NCBI RefSeq assembly: GCF_001641615.1
Contig: NZ_LRRU01000018.1
Location: forward strand, 186,001-250,000
Length of the DNA: 64,000 nt
From: Pseudoalteromonas gelatinilytica
Lineage (GTDB): Bacteria > Pseudomonadota > Gammaproteobacteria > Enterobacterales > Alteromonadaceae
Direction of reading: 5' to 3'
Below, piece after piece: positions 40,231 to 49,271 of this stretch. Within the stretch, counting starts at the first letter, position 1. Each line of letters begins with the position of its first letter. Both the position numbers and the translations under genes were made by a program. A model generated the notes under the pieces. The model searched no databases, had not been told where the DNA came from, and was given only the letters and a program-made list of their open reading frames with translations.

Positions 40231-42069
40231 ATGAATACCGAGCAACAGGAAGTCGCCCAATTTGTGATGCAACAAACGCCATTTAATCAGCTCGAAGGTG
40301 CTGCTAGTGAGTATTTTGTAAACCATCTCGATATTATTTATCTGACCCGTGAGAATCAAAATCAGTGGTTAAGTTCAGATAATCTAAGATTATTTTTAAT
40401 TCGCTCTGGCGATTATGATTTGGTCGACCCAAAAGGCGATGTGATCACTAAGTTATCAAGTGGCGATTACTTTGGTTTTCCTTCACTGTTAACCGGCGAA
40501 GCAATTCAAAATAGCATTTCAGTGCAAAAGGAAGGCATTGTTTACATGCTAAACCAAGCGGCATTTGATTACTTACGCCGTGAGTATAAAGTGTTTGAGC
40601 AGTACTTTGTTCGCGCCCATAAAAACCGTTTATTGTCGTCTCATTATAAAAGTCAAAACGACAGTTGGTCGGAGAAAAAAATTTGCGAATTGATGAATCG
40701 TAAAGCCGTCACCTTGGCACCAGATGCAAGTATTCGTCAAACCGCTAAAAAAATGAAACAGCATGGTGTTTCGTCGATTATGTTAACGGAACATGATCGC
40801 CTCGTTGGGGTTGTCACCGACAGAGACTTACGCAACCGCGTATTGGCTGATGAGGTTGACCCTCAAGAGTCAGTAAGTAGCATCATGACCTGTAAGCCCA
40901 AGTTTATTTTTGAAAATAACCGCGTGTTTTCGGCGCTACACTTAATGCTTAAGCACAATATTCACCATTTACCTGTGCTTGATGAACATCACAAACCCCT
41001 AGGTATGCTCACCAGTACTGATTTGCTGCGTCAGCAAAAAAGCGACCCAGTACAATTGATTGGACGAATTTACAAAGCGCACAGCGTGGTTGATTTAAAG
41101 CGTTATTCGCAAGAGATACCTGGCTTGTTAAAAGGCTTTTCGAACAATATTGATGACATCTCCTTGATTGGTAAATTATTAAGTGGCTTAACCGATGCAC
41201 TGACTTCGCGTTTGATCCGTTTGTTTCAAGAAGATAATGGCGCGGCACCAACCAGCTTTAGCTTTATTTGTTTTGGTTCACAAGCACGAGAAGAACAAAC
41301 GCTGCATTCAGACCAAGATAATGGCCTGTTGCTACCTGATGATTTAACAGACGAACAACATGATTACTTTAAGCGCATGGGCGAGTATGTCTGCGAGCAT
41401 TTAATTGAGTGCGGTATAAAGCGTTGCCCTGGCAATATTATGGCGAGCAATGCAGCGTGTCGAATGGGCATTAATGCTTGGACAGAAAAGTTTCATAAGT
41501 GGATCACTTCACCGACACCAGAGGCGATGCTCAATTGTAAGATATTTTTTGATTTACGGTTTATTGAAGGTTCCACTACTTTATATGCGCGCTTTTGTGA
41601 GCAGCTAAAACGCATTTCTAAAAATGACTTGTTCTATGCGGCTATGGCGAGCGACATTAAAAATACCCCAGTGCCCATTGGTTTGTTCAATCAGTTCAAA
41701 TTAGAGAAAGACGAAAAGCAGCATAAATACCTCGACTTAAAAAAACGTGGTGTGGTGATCATCAACGACATAGTGCGTTTATATTCCCTCAAAGCGGGTA
41801 TTCAGCGTGCTAATACGCAAGAGCGTATTGACGCGTTAATGAAGTTTTCGCTACTCAATAAAGATGACTTATATAACTTAAAAGACTGTTGGCGCTTTTT
41901 AACTCAACTGCGTTTGGGCACGCAAATTAACGAAGAGGGATTGCCTAGCAACTGTATTAACCCAAATGCGTTGAATTCATTAGAGCGACATCAATTAAAA
42001 GAAGCATTTTATTTGGTTAAACAGGCGCAACAAGCCGCCGCATTTAAGTTTGCTCGCGGTAGTTTATAG
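40231..42069 (+). CDS. cNMP-binding, CBS and nucleotidyltransferase (DUF294) protein
   Basis: A 612-residue cytosolic protein. Order: cyclic-nucleotide-binding-type domain (about 15-140), two CBS domains (about 150-270, GVVTDRDLRNRV and LGMLTSTDLLRQ), then a DUF294 nucleotidyltransferase-like domain with FGSQAREEQTLHSDQDNGLL carrying the GS...D-x-D metal site, and a DUF294_C helical end. It may modify a partner in the uptake system. It is conserved beside VC_2705-type symporters and the downstream exonuclease. Start ATG 40231 is preferred over 40225 by ribosome-site spacing. Confidence 0.85.
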   Translation: MNTEQQEVAQFVMQQTPFNQLEGAASEYFVNHLDIIYLTRENQNQWLSSDNLRLFLIRSGDYDLVDPKGDVITKLSSGDYFGFPSLLTGEAIQNSISVQKEGIVYMLNQAAFDYLRREYKVFEQYFVRAHKNRLLSSHYKSQNDSWSEKKICELMNRKAVTLAPDASIRQTAKKMKQHGVSSIMLTEHDRLVGVVTDRDLRNRVLADEVDPQESVSSIMTCKPKFIFENNRVFSALHLMLKHNIHHLPVLDEHHKPLGMLTSTDLLRQQKSDPVQLIGRIYKAHSVVDLKRYSQEIPGLLKGFSNNIDDISLIGKLLSGLTDALTSRLIRLFQEDNGAAPTSFSFICFGSQAREEQTLHSDQDNGLLLPDDLTDEQHDYFKRMGEYVCEHLIECGIKRCPGNIMASNAACRMGINAWTEKFHKWITSPTPEAMLNCKIFFDLRFIEGSTTLYARFCEQLKRISKNDLFYAAMASDIKNTPVPIGLFNQFKLEKDEKQHKYLDLKKRGVVIINDIVRLYSLKAGIQRANTQERIDALMKFSLLNKDDLYNLKDCWRFLTQLRLGTQINEEGLPSNCINPNALNSLERHQLKEAFYLVKQAQQAAAFKFARGSL

Positions 42070-42077
42070 GAGAGGGT

Positions 42078-42701
42078 ATGGTTAAACGCTGGTTAAGTCG
42101 GTATTTAGCGCGCAAGCAACTCTTGGCAGCCGATGCCTATAAAGAGCGCTACGTAGTGATAGACATGGAATTAACGGGCCTTGATCCTCGCCAGCACGAA
42201 ATTGTCTCGGTGGCGTGGGTAATGATAGAAGATCAATGCATTAAGCTCAGCGGTGCACAGCACTTAATAAATAAAGACGTGCAAAGCTTAGAACAAAGTC
42301 CGATTTATCATGGTATTGCAAAACAAGACATAGATACAGGTGAAAGCCTCGAAACTATTCTTGGCAAGCTGCATCAGCATTTTGGTGAGTGCATTTTAGT
42401 GTTTCATAACGCGGCACTTGATTGGGGGTTTTTAAAACAGGCCTGCAGGACGCTTGGGTTAGATGCAAAGGCGCGATTAATTCTTGATACCTTTGTTATT
42501 GAAAAAAAACGCCTGCACCAGCAAGGCCACGAAATCGGCCACGATGATTTAACACTTAGCGAATGCCGTAAGCGCTACAACTTACCGCATTATAGCTCGC
42601 ACCATGCCCTCACTGATGCGATGGCAACGGCCGAGTTATTCTTAGCACAGTGTCATCAAATTAGTCGAGGTAAGGCATTGAAAGTAGGGGAGCTGGTGTG
42701 A
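42078..42701 (+). CDS. DEDDh 3'-5' exonuclease (DnaQ-like)
   Basis: A 207-residue nuclease. Motif ExoI is VIDMELTGLDP (D29, E31), ExoII is FHNAALDWGFL and ExoIII is HHALTDAMATAELFL with the catalytic histidine and aspartate. It belongs to the family next to DUF294 proteins, and lies 8 bp after that gene. It overlaps the following gene by 4 bp (GTGA type). The nucleic-acid substrate is unknown. Confidence 0.88.
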   Translation: MVKRWLSRYLARKQLLAADAYKERYVVIDMELTGLDPRQHEIVSVAWVMIEDQCIKLSGAQHLINKDVQSLEQSPIYHGIAKQDIDTGESLETILGKLHQHFGECILVFHNAALDWGFLKQACRTLGLDAKARLILDTFVIEKKRLHQQGHEIGHDDLTLSECRKRYNLPHYSSHHALTDAMATAELFLAQCHQISRGKALKVGELV

Positions 42702-43159
42702 ATCAGTTAGAATTAAAAGTGCCCCCAGTTGTGCTGCTGTTGATCATTGCGTTGATGATGTGGGGCACAGCTGACTTGTTTATGAGTTTTAGCTTCTCGT
42801 TTTTTGCATCATCTTTTGTAGCACTACTCATAGCATTTTCAGGTGTGATGTTTGCTTTATTAGGGGTTTATCAATTTCGTAAGCAAGGCACGACCGTTGA
42901 TCCTCGAATTCCAGAAAAGTCAGCGAGTCTTGTTACAAGTGGTGTTTATCAAATTAGCCGTAACCCAATGTATGTTGGTATGTTACTAATGCTAGTTGGT
43001 TGGGGAATTTATCTTGGTAATATTGCGAGTTTTATTATGTTGCCGGTATTTATTCTTTATATGAACCGATTTCAAATTATGCCAGAAGAAACGTTTATGG
43101 CAGAGAAGTTTGGGTTAGCATACCTGCAATACCAAAAATCTGTTCGTCGCTGGCTATAA
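42698..43159 (+). CDS. ICMT/PEMT-like membrane methyltransferase
   Basis: A 153-residue protein with four hydrophobic segments and the isoprenylcysteine-carboxylmethyltransferase-like core SGVYQISRNPMYVGMLLMLVG, the R-N-P-M-Y motif that binds SAM. It begins at GTG 42698, overlapping the exonuclease stop. The bacterial substrate is not known. It is the last gene before a 373-bp repeat-containing gap. Confidence 0.8.
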   Translation: MNQLELKVPPVVLLLIIALMMWGTADLFMSFSFSFFASSFVALLIAFSGVMFALLGVYQFRKQGTTVDPRIPEKSASLVTSGVYQISRNPMYVGMLLMLVGWGIYLGNIASFIMLPVFILYMNRFQIMPEETFMAEKFGLAYLQYQKSVRRWL

Positions 43160-43194
43160 AGGAATAAAGAGGACAGAAGTTGCTATGGCAGTTG

Positions 43195-43490
43195 CATTAA
43201 CTTTGCTCTCATATAAAAAAGTGTAAGGTCGATTACCAAAACTGTGTCATCGAGAGTTGTTTAAGTAGTTTTATTTACCTTGCTCTCTTATAAAAATGTG
43301 TAAGGTCGATTACCAAAACTGCGCCATCTAAAACATGCTAAGCAACTTTTATTTCACTTGACCTCTTATAATAATGTGTAAGGTCGATTACCAAAACTGC
43401 GCCATCTAAAACATACTAAGCAATTTTTATTTTGGCTGACCTCTTATAAAAACTTCAAAGGTCGATTACAATACCGCCATCTAAAAGGCA
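43195..43490. repeat. Four direct repeats of about 78 bp before epd
   Basis: Copies of gtgtaaggtcgattacc plus aaaactg start at 43221, 43298 and 43376, with a diverged copy at 43454. The spacing is 77, 78 and 78 bp. Each unit also carries a ctct(t/c)ata taaaa box ahead of it and gccatctaaaa after it. The core has a partial dyad tgtaa-N6-ttac. The array ends about 40 bp before the epd start. Confidence 0.9.
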
Positions 43491-43532
43491 GCTGCCTTTA
43501 TCTGCAAGCAAATAGAGTGGATTTTCTTCTTC

Positions 43533-44549
43533 ATGGCAATCAAACTTGCAATTAATGGTTTTGGTCGAATCGGGCGCAACATCGTCCGTGCTCTGTATGA
43601 ATCAGGGCTTGAAGATCAAATCAAAATTGTCGCTATTAACGAATTAGCCGACCCTAAGGGCATTGCCCATCTCCTTAAATACGATACATCTCACGGCCGC
43701 TTTTCATTCCCTGTTAATCTTGGCGAAGATACTTTAACGGTTGCTAATGACTCTATTGCTTTGTTTGCAGAAGAAAACCCAGCAGAACTGCCTTGGCAAA
43801 CACTTGATGTTGATGTGGTTCTTGAATGTACTGGGGTGTATCACTCACGTGAACATGCTGAGCTACATTTAAACGCTGGTGCGAAAAAAGTATTGTTTTC
43901 GCAGCCTGCAGATGCAGATGTTGATGCCACAATTGTGTATGGTATTAACGATGATGAATTAAAAGCTGAACATACGATTGTTTCAAATGGTTCATGTACC
44001 ACAAACTGCATTGTACCAGTGATTAAAGTGTTAGATGACGCATTTTCGATTGAATCTGGGGCCATTACGACGATTCATGCCTCGATGCATGATCAGCAAG
44101 TCATCGATGCGTATCATCATGATTTACGTCGTACTCGCGCTGCAAGCCAGTCTATTATTCCGGTAGATACAAAGCTTGCTCGTGGTATTGAGCGTATTTT
44201 GCCTAAGTTTCATAGTCGCTTTGAAGCCATTGCTGTTAGGGTACCCACTATCAACGTGACGGCGATGGATTTAAGTGTAACAGTGAATACTGATGTGAAT
44301 TTAGCGACTGTCAATCAAGCACTTAAGTTAGCTGCAAAAGACCGCCTTGACGGTATTTTAAGTTACACTGAAGAGCCATTGGTATCGGTAGATTTTAATC
44401 ATGACCCACATTCTTGTATCATAGATGGCACTCAGACACGTGTTAGTCATAAACGACTGATAAAGTTGTTAGTGTGGTGCGATAATGAGTGGGGCTTTGC
44501 GAATCGTATGCTCGACACTGCGCGTGCGATGATGGCTGTAAGCCAATAA
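43533..44549 (+). CDS. epd: Erythrose-4-phosphate dehydrogenase
   Basis: NAD-dependent oxidation of erythrose 4-phosphate for pyridoxal 5'-phosphate synthesis. The 338-residue GapA-like protein has the Rossmann start [15 protein letters not shown] and catalytic C155 in SNGSCTTNC. The segment [20 protein letters not shown], then [18 protein letters not shown], is specific to Epd rather than GapA. First gene of epd-pgk-fba. It may also contribute GAPDH-like activity, but I see no reason to call it GapA. Confidence 0.95.
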   Translation: MAIKLAINGFGRIGRNIVRALYESGLEDQIKIVAINELADPKGIAHLLKYDTSHGRFSFPVNLGEDTLTVANDSIALFAEENPAELPWQTLDVDVVLECTGVYHSREHAELHLNAGAKKVLFSQPADADVDATIVYGINDDELKAEHTIVSNGSCTTNCIVPVIKVLDDAFSIESGAITTIHASMHDQQVIDAYHHDLRRTRAASQSIIPVDTKLARGIERILPKFHSRFEAIAVRVPTINVTAMDLSVTVNTDVNLATVNQALKLAAKDRLDGILSYTEEPLVSVDFNHDPHSCIIDGTQTRVSHKRLIKLLVWCDNEWGFANRMLDTARAMMAVSQ

Positions 44550-44591
44550 TTTATAAATATAATATTAGTATCGTTAACTAAGGAGAAGTCC

Positions 44592-45767
44592 ATGTCGGTC
44601 ATTAAAATGGCAGATTTAGATTTAAACGGCAAACGCGTGTTAATTCGTGAAGATTTAAATGTGCCTGTAAAAGAAGGTAAAGTGACCTCTGATGCACGTA
44701 TTCGTGCAGCATTACCAACTATTAAATTAGCGTTAGAAAAAGGCGCTAAAGTAATGGTGATGTCACACCTTGGCCGCCCTACGGAAGGGGAATATGATGA
44801 AGCGTTTTCACTTGCCCCTGTGGTTAATTATTTAAATGATGCTCTTGAGCAAACAGTTCGTCTTGAAAAAGACTACCTAGAAGGCGTAGACGTTGCTGAT
44901 AAAGAAGTGGTTGTTTTCGAAAACGTACGTTTTAACGTTGGCGAAAAGAAAAACGACGAAGCACTGTCTAAAAAGCTTGCTGCCCTATGTGATGTTTACG
45001 TAATGGACGCATTTGGTACGGCTCACCGTGCACAAGCATCTACTCACGGTGTGGGTTTATTTGCTGATGTTGCATGTGCAGGTCCACTACTTGCGGCAGA
45101 GCTAGACGCATTAGGTAAAGCGCTTGATAACCCAGCTCGTCCTTTAGTTGCTATCGTTGGTGGCTCTAAAGTATCAACTAAGTTAACTGTACTTGATTCA
45201 CTTTCTAAAGTGGTTGACCAACTTGTAACAGGTGGTGGTATCGCGAATACCTTCATCGCAGCAGCAGGTTACCCGGTAGGTAAATCTTTATTTGAAGCTG
45301 ATTTAATTGATGAAGCAAACAAATTAAGTGCTGCAGCAAAAGCTAATAACGGTGAAATTCCGGTACCGACTGATGTTGTTGTAGGTAATGAGTTCTCAGA
45401 ATCTGCAGTGGCAACACTAAAAGATGTGAATGAAGTAACAGACGAAGACATGATCTTCGATATTGGTCCTGATACAGCAAACCAATTAGCAAAAATCATT
45501 GCTAATGCGGGTACCGTTGTATGGAATGGCCCAGTAGGTGTATTTGAATTTGACCAATTTGGTAACGGCACACGTGCTATTGCTGATGCGATTGCTAATT
45601 CAAGTGCATTCTCGATTGCTGGTGGCGGTGATACGCTTGCAGCGATTGATAAATACGGCATTGCCGATAAAGTTTCTTACATTTCAACAGGTGGTGGTGC
45701 TTTCCTTGAATTTTTAGAAGGGAAAAAATTACCAGCAGTTGCTATGCTTGAAGAACGCGCTAAGTAA
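44592..45767 (+). CDS. pgk: Phosphoglycerate kinase
   Basis: Transfers phosphate between 1,3-bisphosphoglycerate and ADP. The 391-residue product begins with the substrate loop [19 protein letters not shown], then [10 protein letters not shown]. The C-terminal nucleotide domain has [19 protein letters not shown] and [12 protein letters not shown]. Length is typical (387-397). It follows epd by 42 bp with an aaggaga ribosome site. Confidence 0.97.
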   Translation: MSVIKMADLDLNGKRVLIREDLNVPVKEGKVTSDARIRAALPTIKLALEKGAKVMVMSHLGRPTEGEYDEAFSLAPVVNYLNDALEQTVRLEKDYLEGVDVADKEVVVFENVRFNVGEKKNDEALSKKLAALCDVYVMDAFGTAHRAQASTHGVGLFADVACAGPLLAAELDALGKALDNPARPLVAIVGGSKVSTKLTVLDSLSKVVDQLVTGGGIANTFIAAAGYPVGKSLFEADLIDEANKLSAAAKANNGEIPVPTDVVVGNEFSESAVATLKDVNEVTDEDMIFDIGPDTANQLAKIIANAGTVVWNGPVGVFEFDQFGNGTRAIADAIANSSAFSIAGGGDTLAAIDKYGIADKVSYISTGGGAFLEFLEGKKLPAVAMLEERAK

Positions 45768-45778
45768 TTAGTGCGTAT

Positions 45779-45810
45779 ACCAGCGTAGTTATTAAGTAAT
45801 TACGCTGGTT
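45779..45810. promoter_or_regulatory. Long hairpin between pgk and fba
   Basis: accagcgta (45779-45787) pairs with tacgctggt (45801-45809), and four further pairs may extend the stem. There is no T-tract after it, so it looks like an mRNA-stability or processing hairpin rather than a full terminator. Confidence 0.5.
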
Positions 45811-45963
45811 CAGCTGTTAATAAAATACCTCTCACCCTCGTTTTATTTACAGCTGTTACGGTAGGCGCGAGCTTTTCGTGATGCAGTGATGCATCAAAAA
45901 ATAACTTATCCGTTCAAACTAGATAGTAGGAAACTACTGTCGATACAATTTGGAGAATACCAA

Positions 45964-47028
45964 ATGGCTTTAATCAGTATGCGACAACTTCTTGATCATG
46001 CAGCTGAAAATGGTTACGGCGTACCTGCGTTTAACGTTAATAACCAAGAGCAAATGCGCGCAATTATGGAAGCGGCTGACAAAACAAACAGCCCGGTAAT
46101 TGTACAAGGTTCAGCAGGCGCACGTGCCTATGCTGGTGCCCCTTTTATTCGTCATATGATTTTAGCAGCCGTTGAAGAATGGCCTCATATTCCAGTTGTA
46201 ATGCACCAAGACCACGGTACTTCACCAGGTGTATGTCAGCGCTCAATCCAGTTAGGCTTTTCATCAGTAATGATGGATGGCTCATTAATGTCTGATGGTA
46301 AAACCCCTTCAAGCTACGAATATAATGTTGATGTAACACGTCAAACAGTTGAAATGGCACATGCTTGTGGTGTGTCTGTTGAAGGCGAGCTAGGTGTTTT
46401 AGGTTCACTTGAAACAGGTGAAGCAGGTGAAGAAGATGGCGTAGGTGCAGAAGGTAAATTGTCTACGGATCAAATGCTAACAGATCCTGAAGAAGCAGCT
46501 GATTTCGTTCGTAAAACTAAAGTTGATGCACTTGCTATTGCTTGTGGTACATCACATGGTGCCTACAAATTCACACGTCCACCAACAGACGATATCTTAG
46601 CGATTGATCGCATTAAAGAAATCCACGCGCGTATCCCTAACACGCACTTAGTAATGCATGGTTCGTCTTCTGTGCCACAAGAGTGGTTAGAAGTGATCAA
46701 CCAATACGGTGGTGAAATCCCTGAAACGTATGGTGTACCAGTAGAGCAGATCATCGAAGGTATTAAGTACGGTGTTCGTAAAGTAAATATCGATACCGAT
46801 CTTCGTTTAGCATCAACAGGTGCAATTCGTCGTCACTTAGCTTTAAACCCAGCTAACTTCGATCCACGTAAATACTTAGCAGAAGCAACGAAAGCAATGA
46901 CTGAGATCTGTGTTGCTCGTTACGAAGCCTTTGGTACTGCGGGTCAAGCAGCTAAGATCAAGCCTATCTCTTTAGATGATATGCACCTTAAATATTTATC
47001 AGGTGAACTTGATCCACAAATCAAGTAA
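45964..47028 (+). CDS. fba: Class II fructose-bisphosphate aldolase
   Basis: Zinc-dependent aldol cleavage of fructose 1,6-bisphosphate. The 354-residue product begins [20 protein letters not shown] and has the zinc-site [11 protein letters not shown], the later [10 protein letters not shown] and [13 protein letters not shown]. It is the 'Calvin-cycle subtype' (IIB-like) form, longer than E. coli FbaB-unrelated class IIA by some insertions ([13 protein letters not shown]). The ATG at 45964 fits ggaga at 45952-45956; a GTG at 45886 is in the leader and rejected. Third gene of epd-pgk-fba. Confidence 0.95.
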   Translation: MALISMRQLLDHAAENGYGVPAFNVNNQEQMRAIMEAADKTNSPVIVQGSAGARAYAGAPFIRHMILAAVEEWPHIPVVMHQDHGTSPGVCQRSIQLGFSSVMMDGSLMSDGKTPSSYEYNVDVTRQTVEMAHACGVSVEGELGVLGSLETGEAGEEDGVGAEGKLSTDQMLTDPEEAADFVRKTKVDALAIACGTSHGAYKFTRPPTDDILAIDRIKEIHARIPNTHLVMHGSSSVPQEWLEVINQYGGEIPETYGVPVEQIIEGIKYGVRKVNIDTDLRLASTGAIRRHLALNPANFDPRKYLAEATKAMTEICVARYEAFGTAGQAAKIKPISLDDMHLKYLSGELDPQIK

Positions 47029-47042
47029 TTGATAAAAAATTG

Positions 47043-47071
47043 AAAAAGCCGGCTTACATGCCGGTTTTTTT
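47043..47071 (+). terminator. Terminator after fba
   Basis: aagccgg...ccggttttttt stem-loop, 14 bp past the stop. Confidence 0.85.
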
Positions 47072-47078
47072 ATACCTT

Positions 47079-47335
47079 GATCAAGGCGGATCAGCGATTT
47101 ACTTACTCGTGCTTTCCAGGATCAGTGTTTTACTAACCTTCGCTTTCACGGATCATTATTTTACTAGTTACGCACTGATCATCGGCTTTTCTTTGCTCAG
47201 CTTTTAAACTAAATACTGATCCCCTTAACATTAAATCAACAAGTTATCTTATTCTCTAAGTAAAATACTGATCTCGGGCTGATCAACTTAGTAAAAACCT
47301 GATCCTGATCTGATTTGGTTAGTAGATCAGTGATC
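47079..47335. repeat. GATC-rich iteron-like array before the porin gene
   Basis: Twelve GATC sites begin at 47079, 47089, 47120, 47151, 47177, 47218, 47270, 47281, 47301, 47307, 47325 and 47332. Three direct copies of ggatcagtgttttactaa-like sequence (GATC at 47089, 47120 and 47151, exactly 31 bp apart) read on the plus strand. Three related copies (around 47209-47222, 47257-47273 and 47287-47305) read on the minus strand. The two sets form a large inverted arrangement. Confidence 0.85.
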
Positions 47336-47428
47336 CGTGATTTTTGTGTGAAATATAGCCACCTTGCCTTGACCAAAAGCCCTTTATGTTCGATTTTTAA
47401 GTTACTGCTTAAATTAAGGATCGCTACC

Positions 47429-48379
47429 ATGAACAAACCTGCCATGATGTTGTCGAGCTTTGCAATGTGCTTTATTTCTTTTCATAGTGTTGCCGAAGCC
47501 GTAGATGTGTATGGTCGGGCCCATTTAGGGATTGCCAATAGCGACACCGGGGAGGGCAGTAAAACGTCTGTTGAAAGCTACAACTCACGTATGGGTATTA
47601 AAGGTAGCGGTGAAATAAGTGATGGGTTAAAAGCCGTATATAAGTTTGAATTTGCAGTAAATGCGGCTGATCAAGATAGCGATGGGAAAACAGAAGAAAA
47701 TATTACCGCGCGTAATCAATACGTTGGCTTACAAGGTAACTATGGTCAGGTGGTGCTTGGCCGTCATGATACGGCATTAAAAGTATCGCAAGGTAAAATT
47801 GATTTAATGAACGACTTTAATGGTGACATTAAAGCTTTGTTTAACGGTGAAAATCGCCTCGGCGATGTGGTTCATTATAGCTCGCCTATTGTCGGCAATA
47901 TGCAATTTGTGGTCACCTATATTGCTGAAGATAACTCTAAACAAGATGAAGAAACCGGTATCTCTGCGGCCTTTATGTATGGCGATAGTAAATTTAAAAA
48001 TGCGCCCTACTTTGTAAGTGTTGCCCACGACAGTAAAGTAGCCGGCTACGATACAACGCGATTTACGGCGCAAGGTAAATTAGGCGATTTGACGGTAGGC
48101 GGTATGTATCAACAAAGTGAAAAAGTCACAGGTTCTGACAAAGAAGATGGCTATTTAGTGAGTGCAACTTACAAAATAGATAAATATAAATTATTAGCGC
48201 AATATCAAGATACCGATGGTAGCTTTGGTAAGTTGAAAGATTCGGGCAGTGGTACCTCTGTTGGGGTTGAACGAAGCCTGTCAAAACAAGCACGTATGTA
48301 TATGTGGTATACGCAATTTTCACTAGATAATAATACTGATGAAGATCACGTGGCAGTCACTTTAAGGTATGACTTTTAA
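47429..48379 (+). CDS. General porin, 316 aa
   Basis: Outer-membrane barrel. The signal peptide ends at about residue 23 (HSVAEA). VDVYGRAHLGIANSDTGEGS opens the barrel and YNSRMGIKGSGEISDGLKAVYKFEF follows, both typical of Gram-negative porins. The C-terminus is VTLRYDF with the usual final phenylalanine. The ATG at 47429 fits aagga at 47416-47420; the frame is open further upstream but without a ribosome site. It sits between the GATC array and phoBR; I see no Pho box in its own upstream region. Confidence 0.85.
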   Translation: MNKPAMMLSSFAMCFISFHSVAEAVDVYGRAHLGIANSDTGEGSKTSVESYNSRMGIKGSGEISDGLKAVYKFEFAVNAADQDSDGKTEENITARNQYVGLQGNYGQVVLGRHDTALKVSQGKIDLMNDFNGDIKALFNGENRLGDVVHYSSPIVGNMQFVVTYIAEDNSKQDEETGISAAFMYGDSKFKNAPYFVSVAHDSKVAGYDTTRFTAQGKLGDLTVGGMYQQSEKVTGSDKEDGYLVSATYKIDKYKLLAQYQDTDGSFGKLKDSGSGTSVGVERSLSKQARMYMWYTQFSLDNNTDEDHVAVTLRYDF

Positions 48380-48457
48380 TCTAAAATTCACTATTAAAGC
48401 GTAAAAACTGGCTATTTTTGCATTGATTTTTTTGCGCTTTTTGAATTACTCGTTAGA

Positions 48458-48475
48458 CTTTCATAAAAATGTCAT
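48458..48475 (+). promoter_or_regulatory. Pho box before phoB
   Basis: ctttcataaaaatgtcat matches the PhoB consensus (two 7-mers at 11-bp spacing) in 16 of 18 positions by my count. It lies about 50 bp upstream of phoB, consistent with autoregulation. Confidence 0.75.
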
Positions 48476-48525
48476 ACTTAGTCATAATAATGAAACCAGT
48501 TCGCTAACGAAAGAGATAAATTGGA

Positions 48526-49215
48526 ATGTCACGTAAAGTACTAGTCGTCGATGACGAAGCGCCTATCAGAGAGATGCTGGTTTTTGTTCTAGAGCAAAAT
48601 GGTTTTCAAGCAATTGAAGCAGAAGATTATGACTCTGCAATTGAAGCTATGGTAGAGCCATACCCAGATATGGTTTTATTAGATTGGATGTTACCTGGTG
48701 GTAGCGGTATTCAAATTGCTAAGAAGTTTAAGCAAAGCGAATACACTCGTCAAATTCCTATCATCATGCTGACAGCTCGCGGTGAAGAAGAAGATAAAGT
48801 GCGCGGCCTTGAAGTAGGTGCTGATGACTACGTAACAAAACCATTTTCTCCAAAAGAATTAATGGCACGTATCAAAGCGGTAATTCGCCGTGTTTCGCCA
48901 ACCTCATTAGAAGAAGCCATTGAAGTACATGGTTTACGCCTTGACCCTATTTCACACCGTGTAACCTCAGAAGGGAGTGAATTAGATATGGGTCCTACAG
49001 AATTTAGATTACTGCATTTCTTCATGACTCATCCAGAACGTGTTTACAGCCGTGAACAATTACTTGATCATGTATGGGGAACAAATGTATATGTAGAAGA
49101 CCGTACAGTTGATGTACATATTCGTCGTCTGCGTAAAGCGATTGCACCATTAGGACATGACCGTTTAGTACAAACAGTTCGCGGTGCTGGCTATCGTTTT
49201 TCAAGTAAATTATAA
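48526..49215 (+). CDS. phoB: Phosphate regulon response regulator PhoB
   Basis: OmpR-family activator of phosphate-starvation genes. The 229-residue product has the receiver start [20 protein letters not shown], phospho-acceptor D53 in [10 protein letters not shown], switch lysine in [11 protein letters not shown], and a winged helix with [17 protein letters not shown]. It precedes phoR by 56 bp, the conserved order. Confidence 0.96.
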   Translation: MSRKVLVVDDEAPIREMLVFVLEQNGFQAIEAEDYDSAIEAMVEPYPDMVLLDWMLPGGSGIQIAKKFKQSEYTRQIPIIMLTARGEEEDKVRGLEVGADDYVTKPFSPKELMARIKAVIRRVSPTSLEEAIEVHGLRLDPISHRVTSEGSELDMGPTEFRLLHFFMTHPERVYSREQLLDHVWGTNVYVEDRTVDVHIRRLRKAIAPLGHDRLVQTVRGAGYRFSSKL

Positions 49216-49271
49216 GTGTCATTGGAATGACCTTAACAAGCTAATTTACATACTTAAGGTAAAGTGAGTGT

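Noticed and set aside
43195..43490. CRISPR array
   Set aside because: The between-core parts of the 78-bp units are themselves similar to one another, so they are tandem repeats, not unique spacers.
45886..45963. Upstream start (GTG) for the aldolase
   Set aside because: The family starts at [10 protein letters not shown], which has its own ribosome site, and the extension has no family match.
47315..47428. N-terminal extension of the porin to 47315
   Set aside because: It lacks a ribosome site and would place sequence before an otherwise normal signal peptide.
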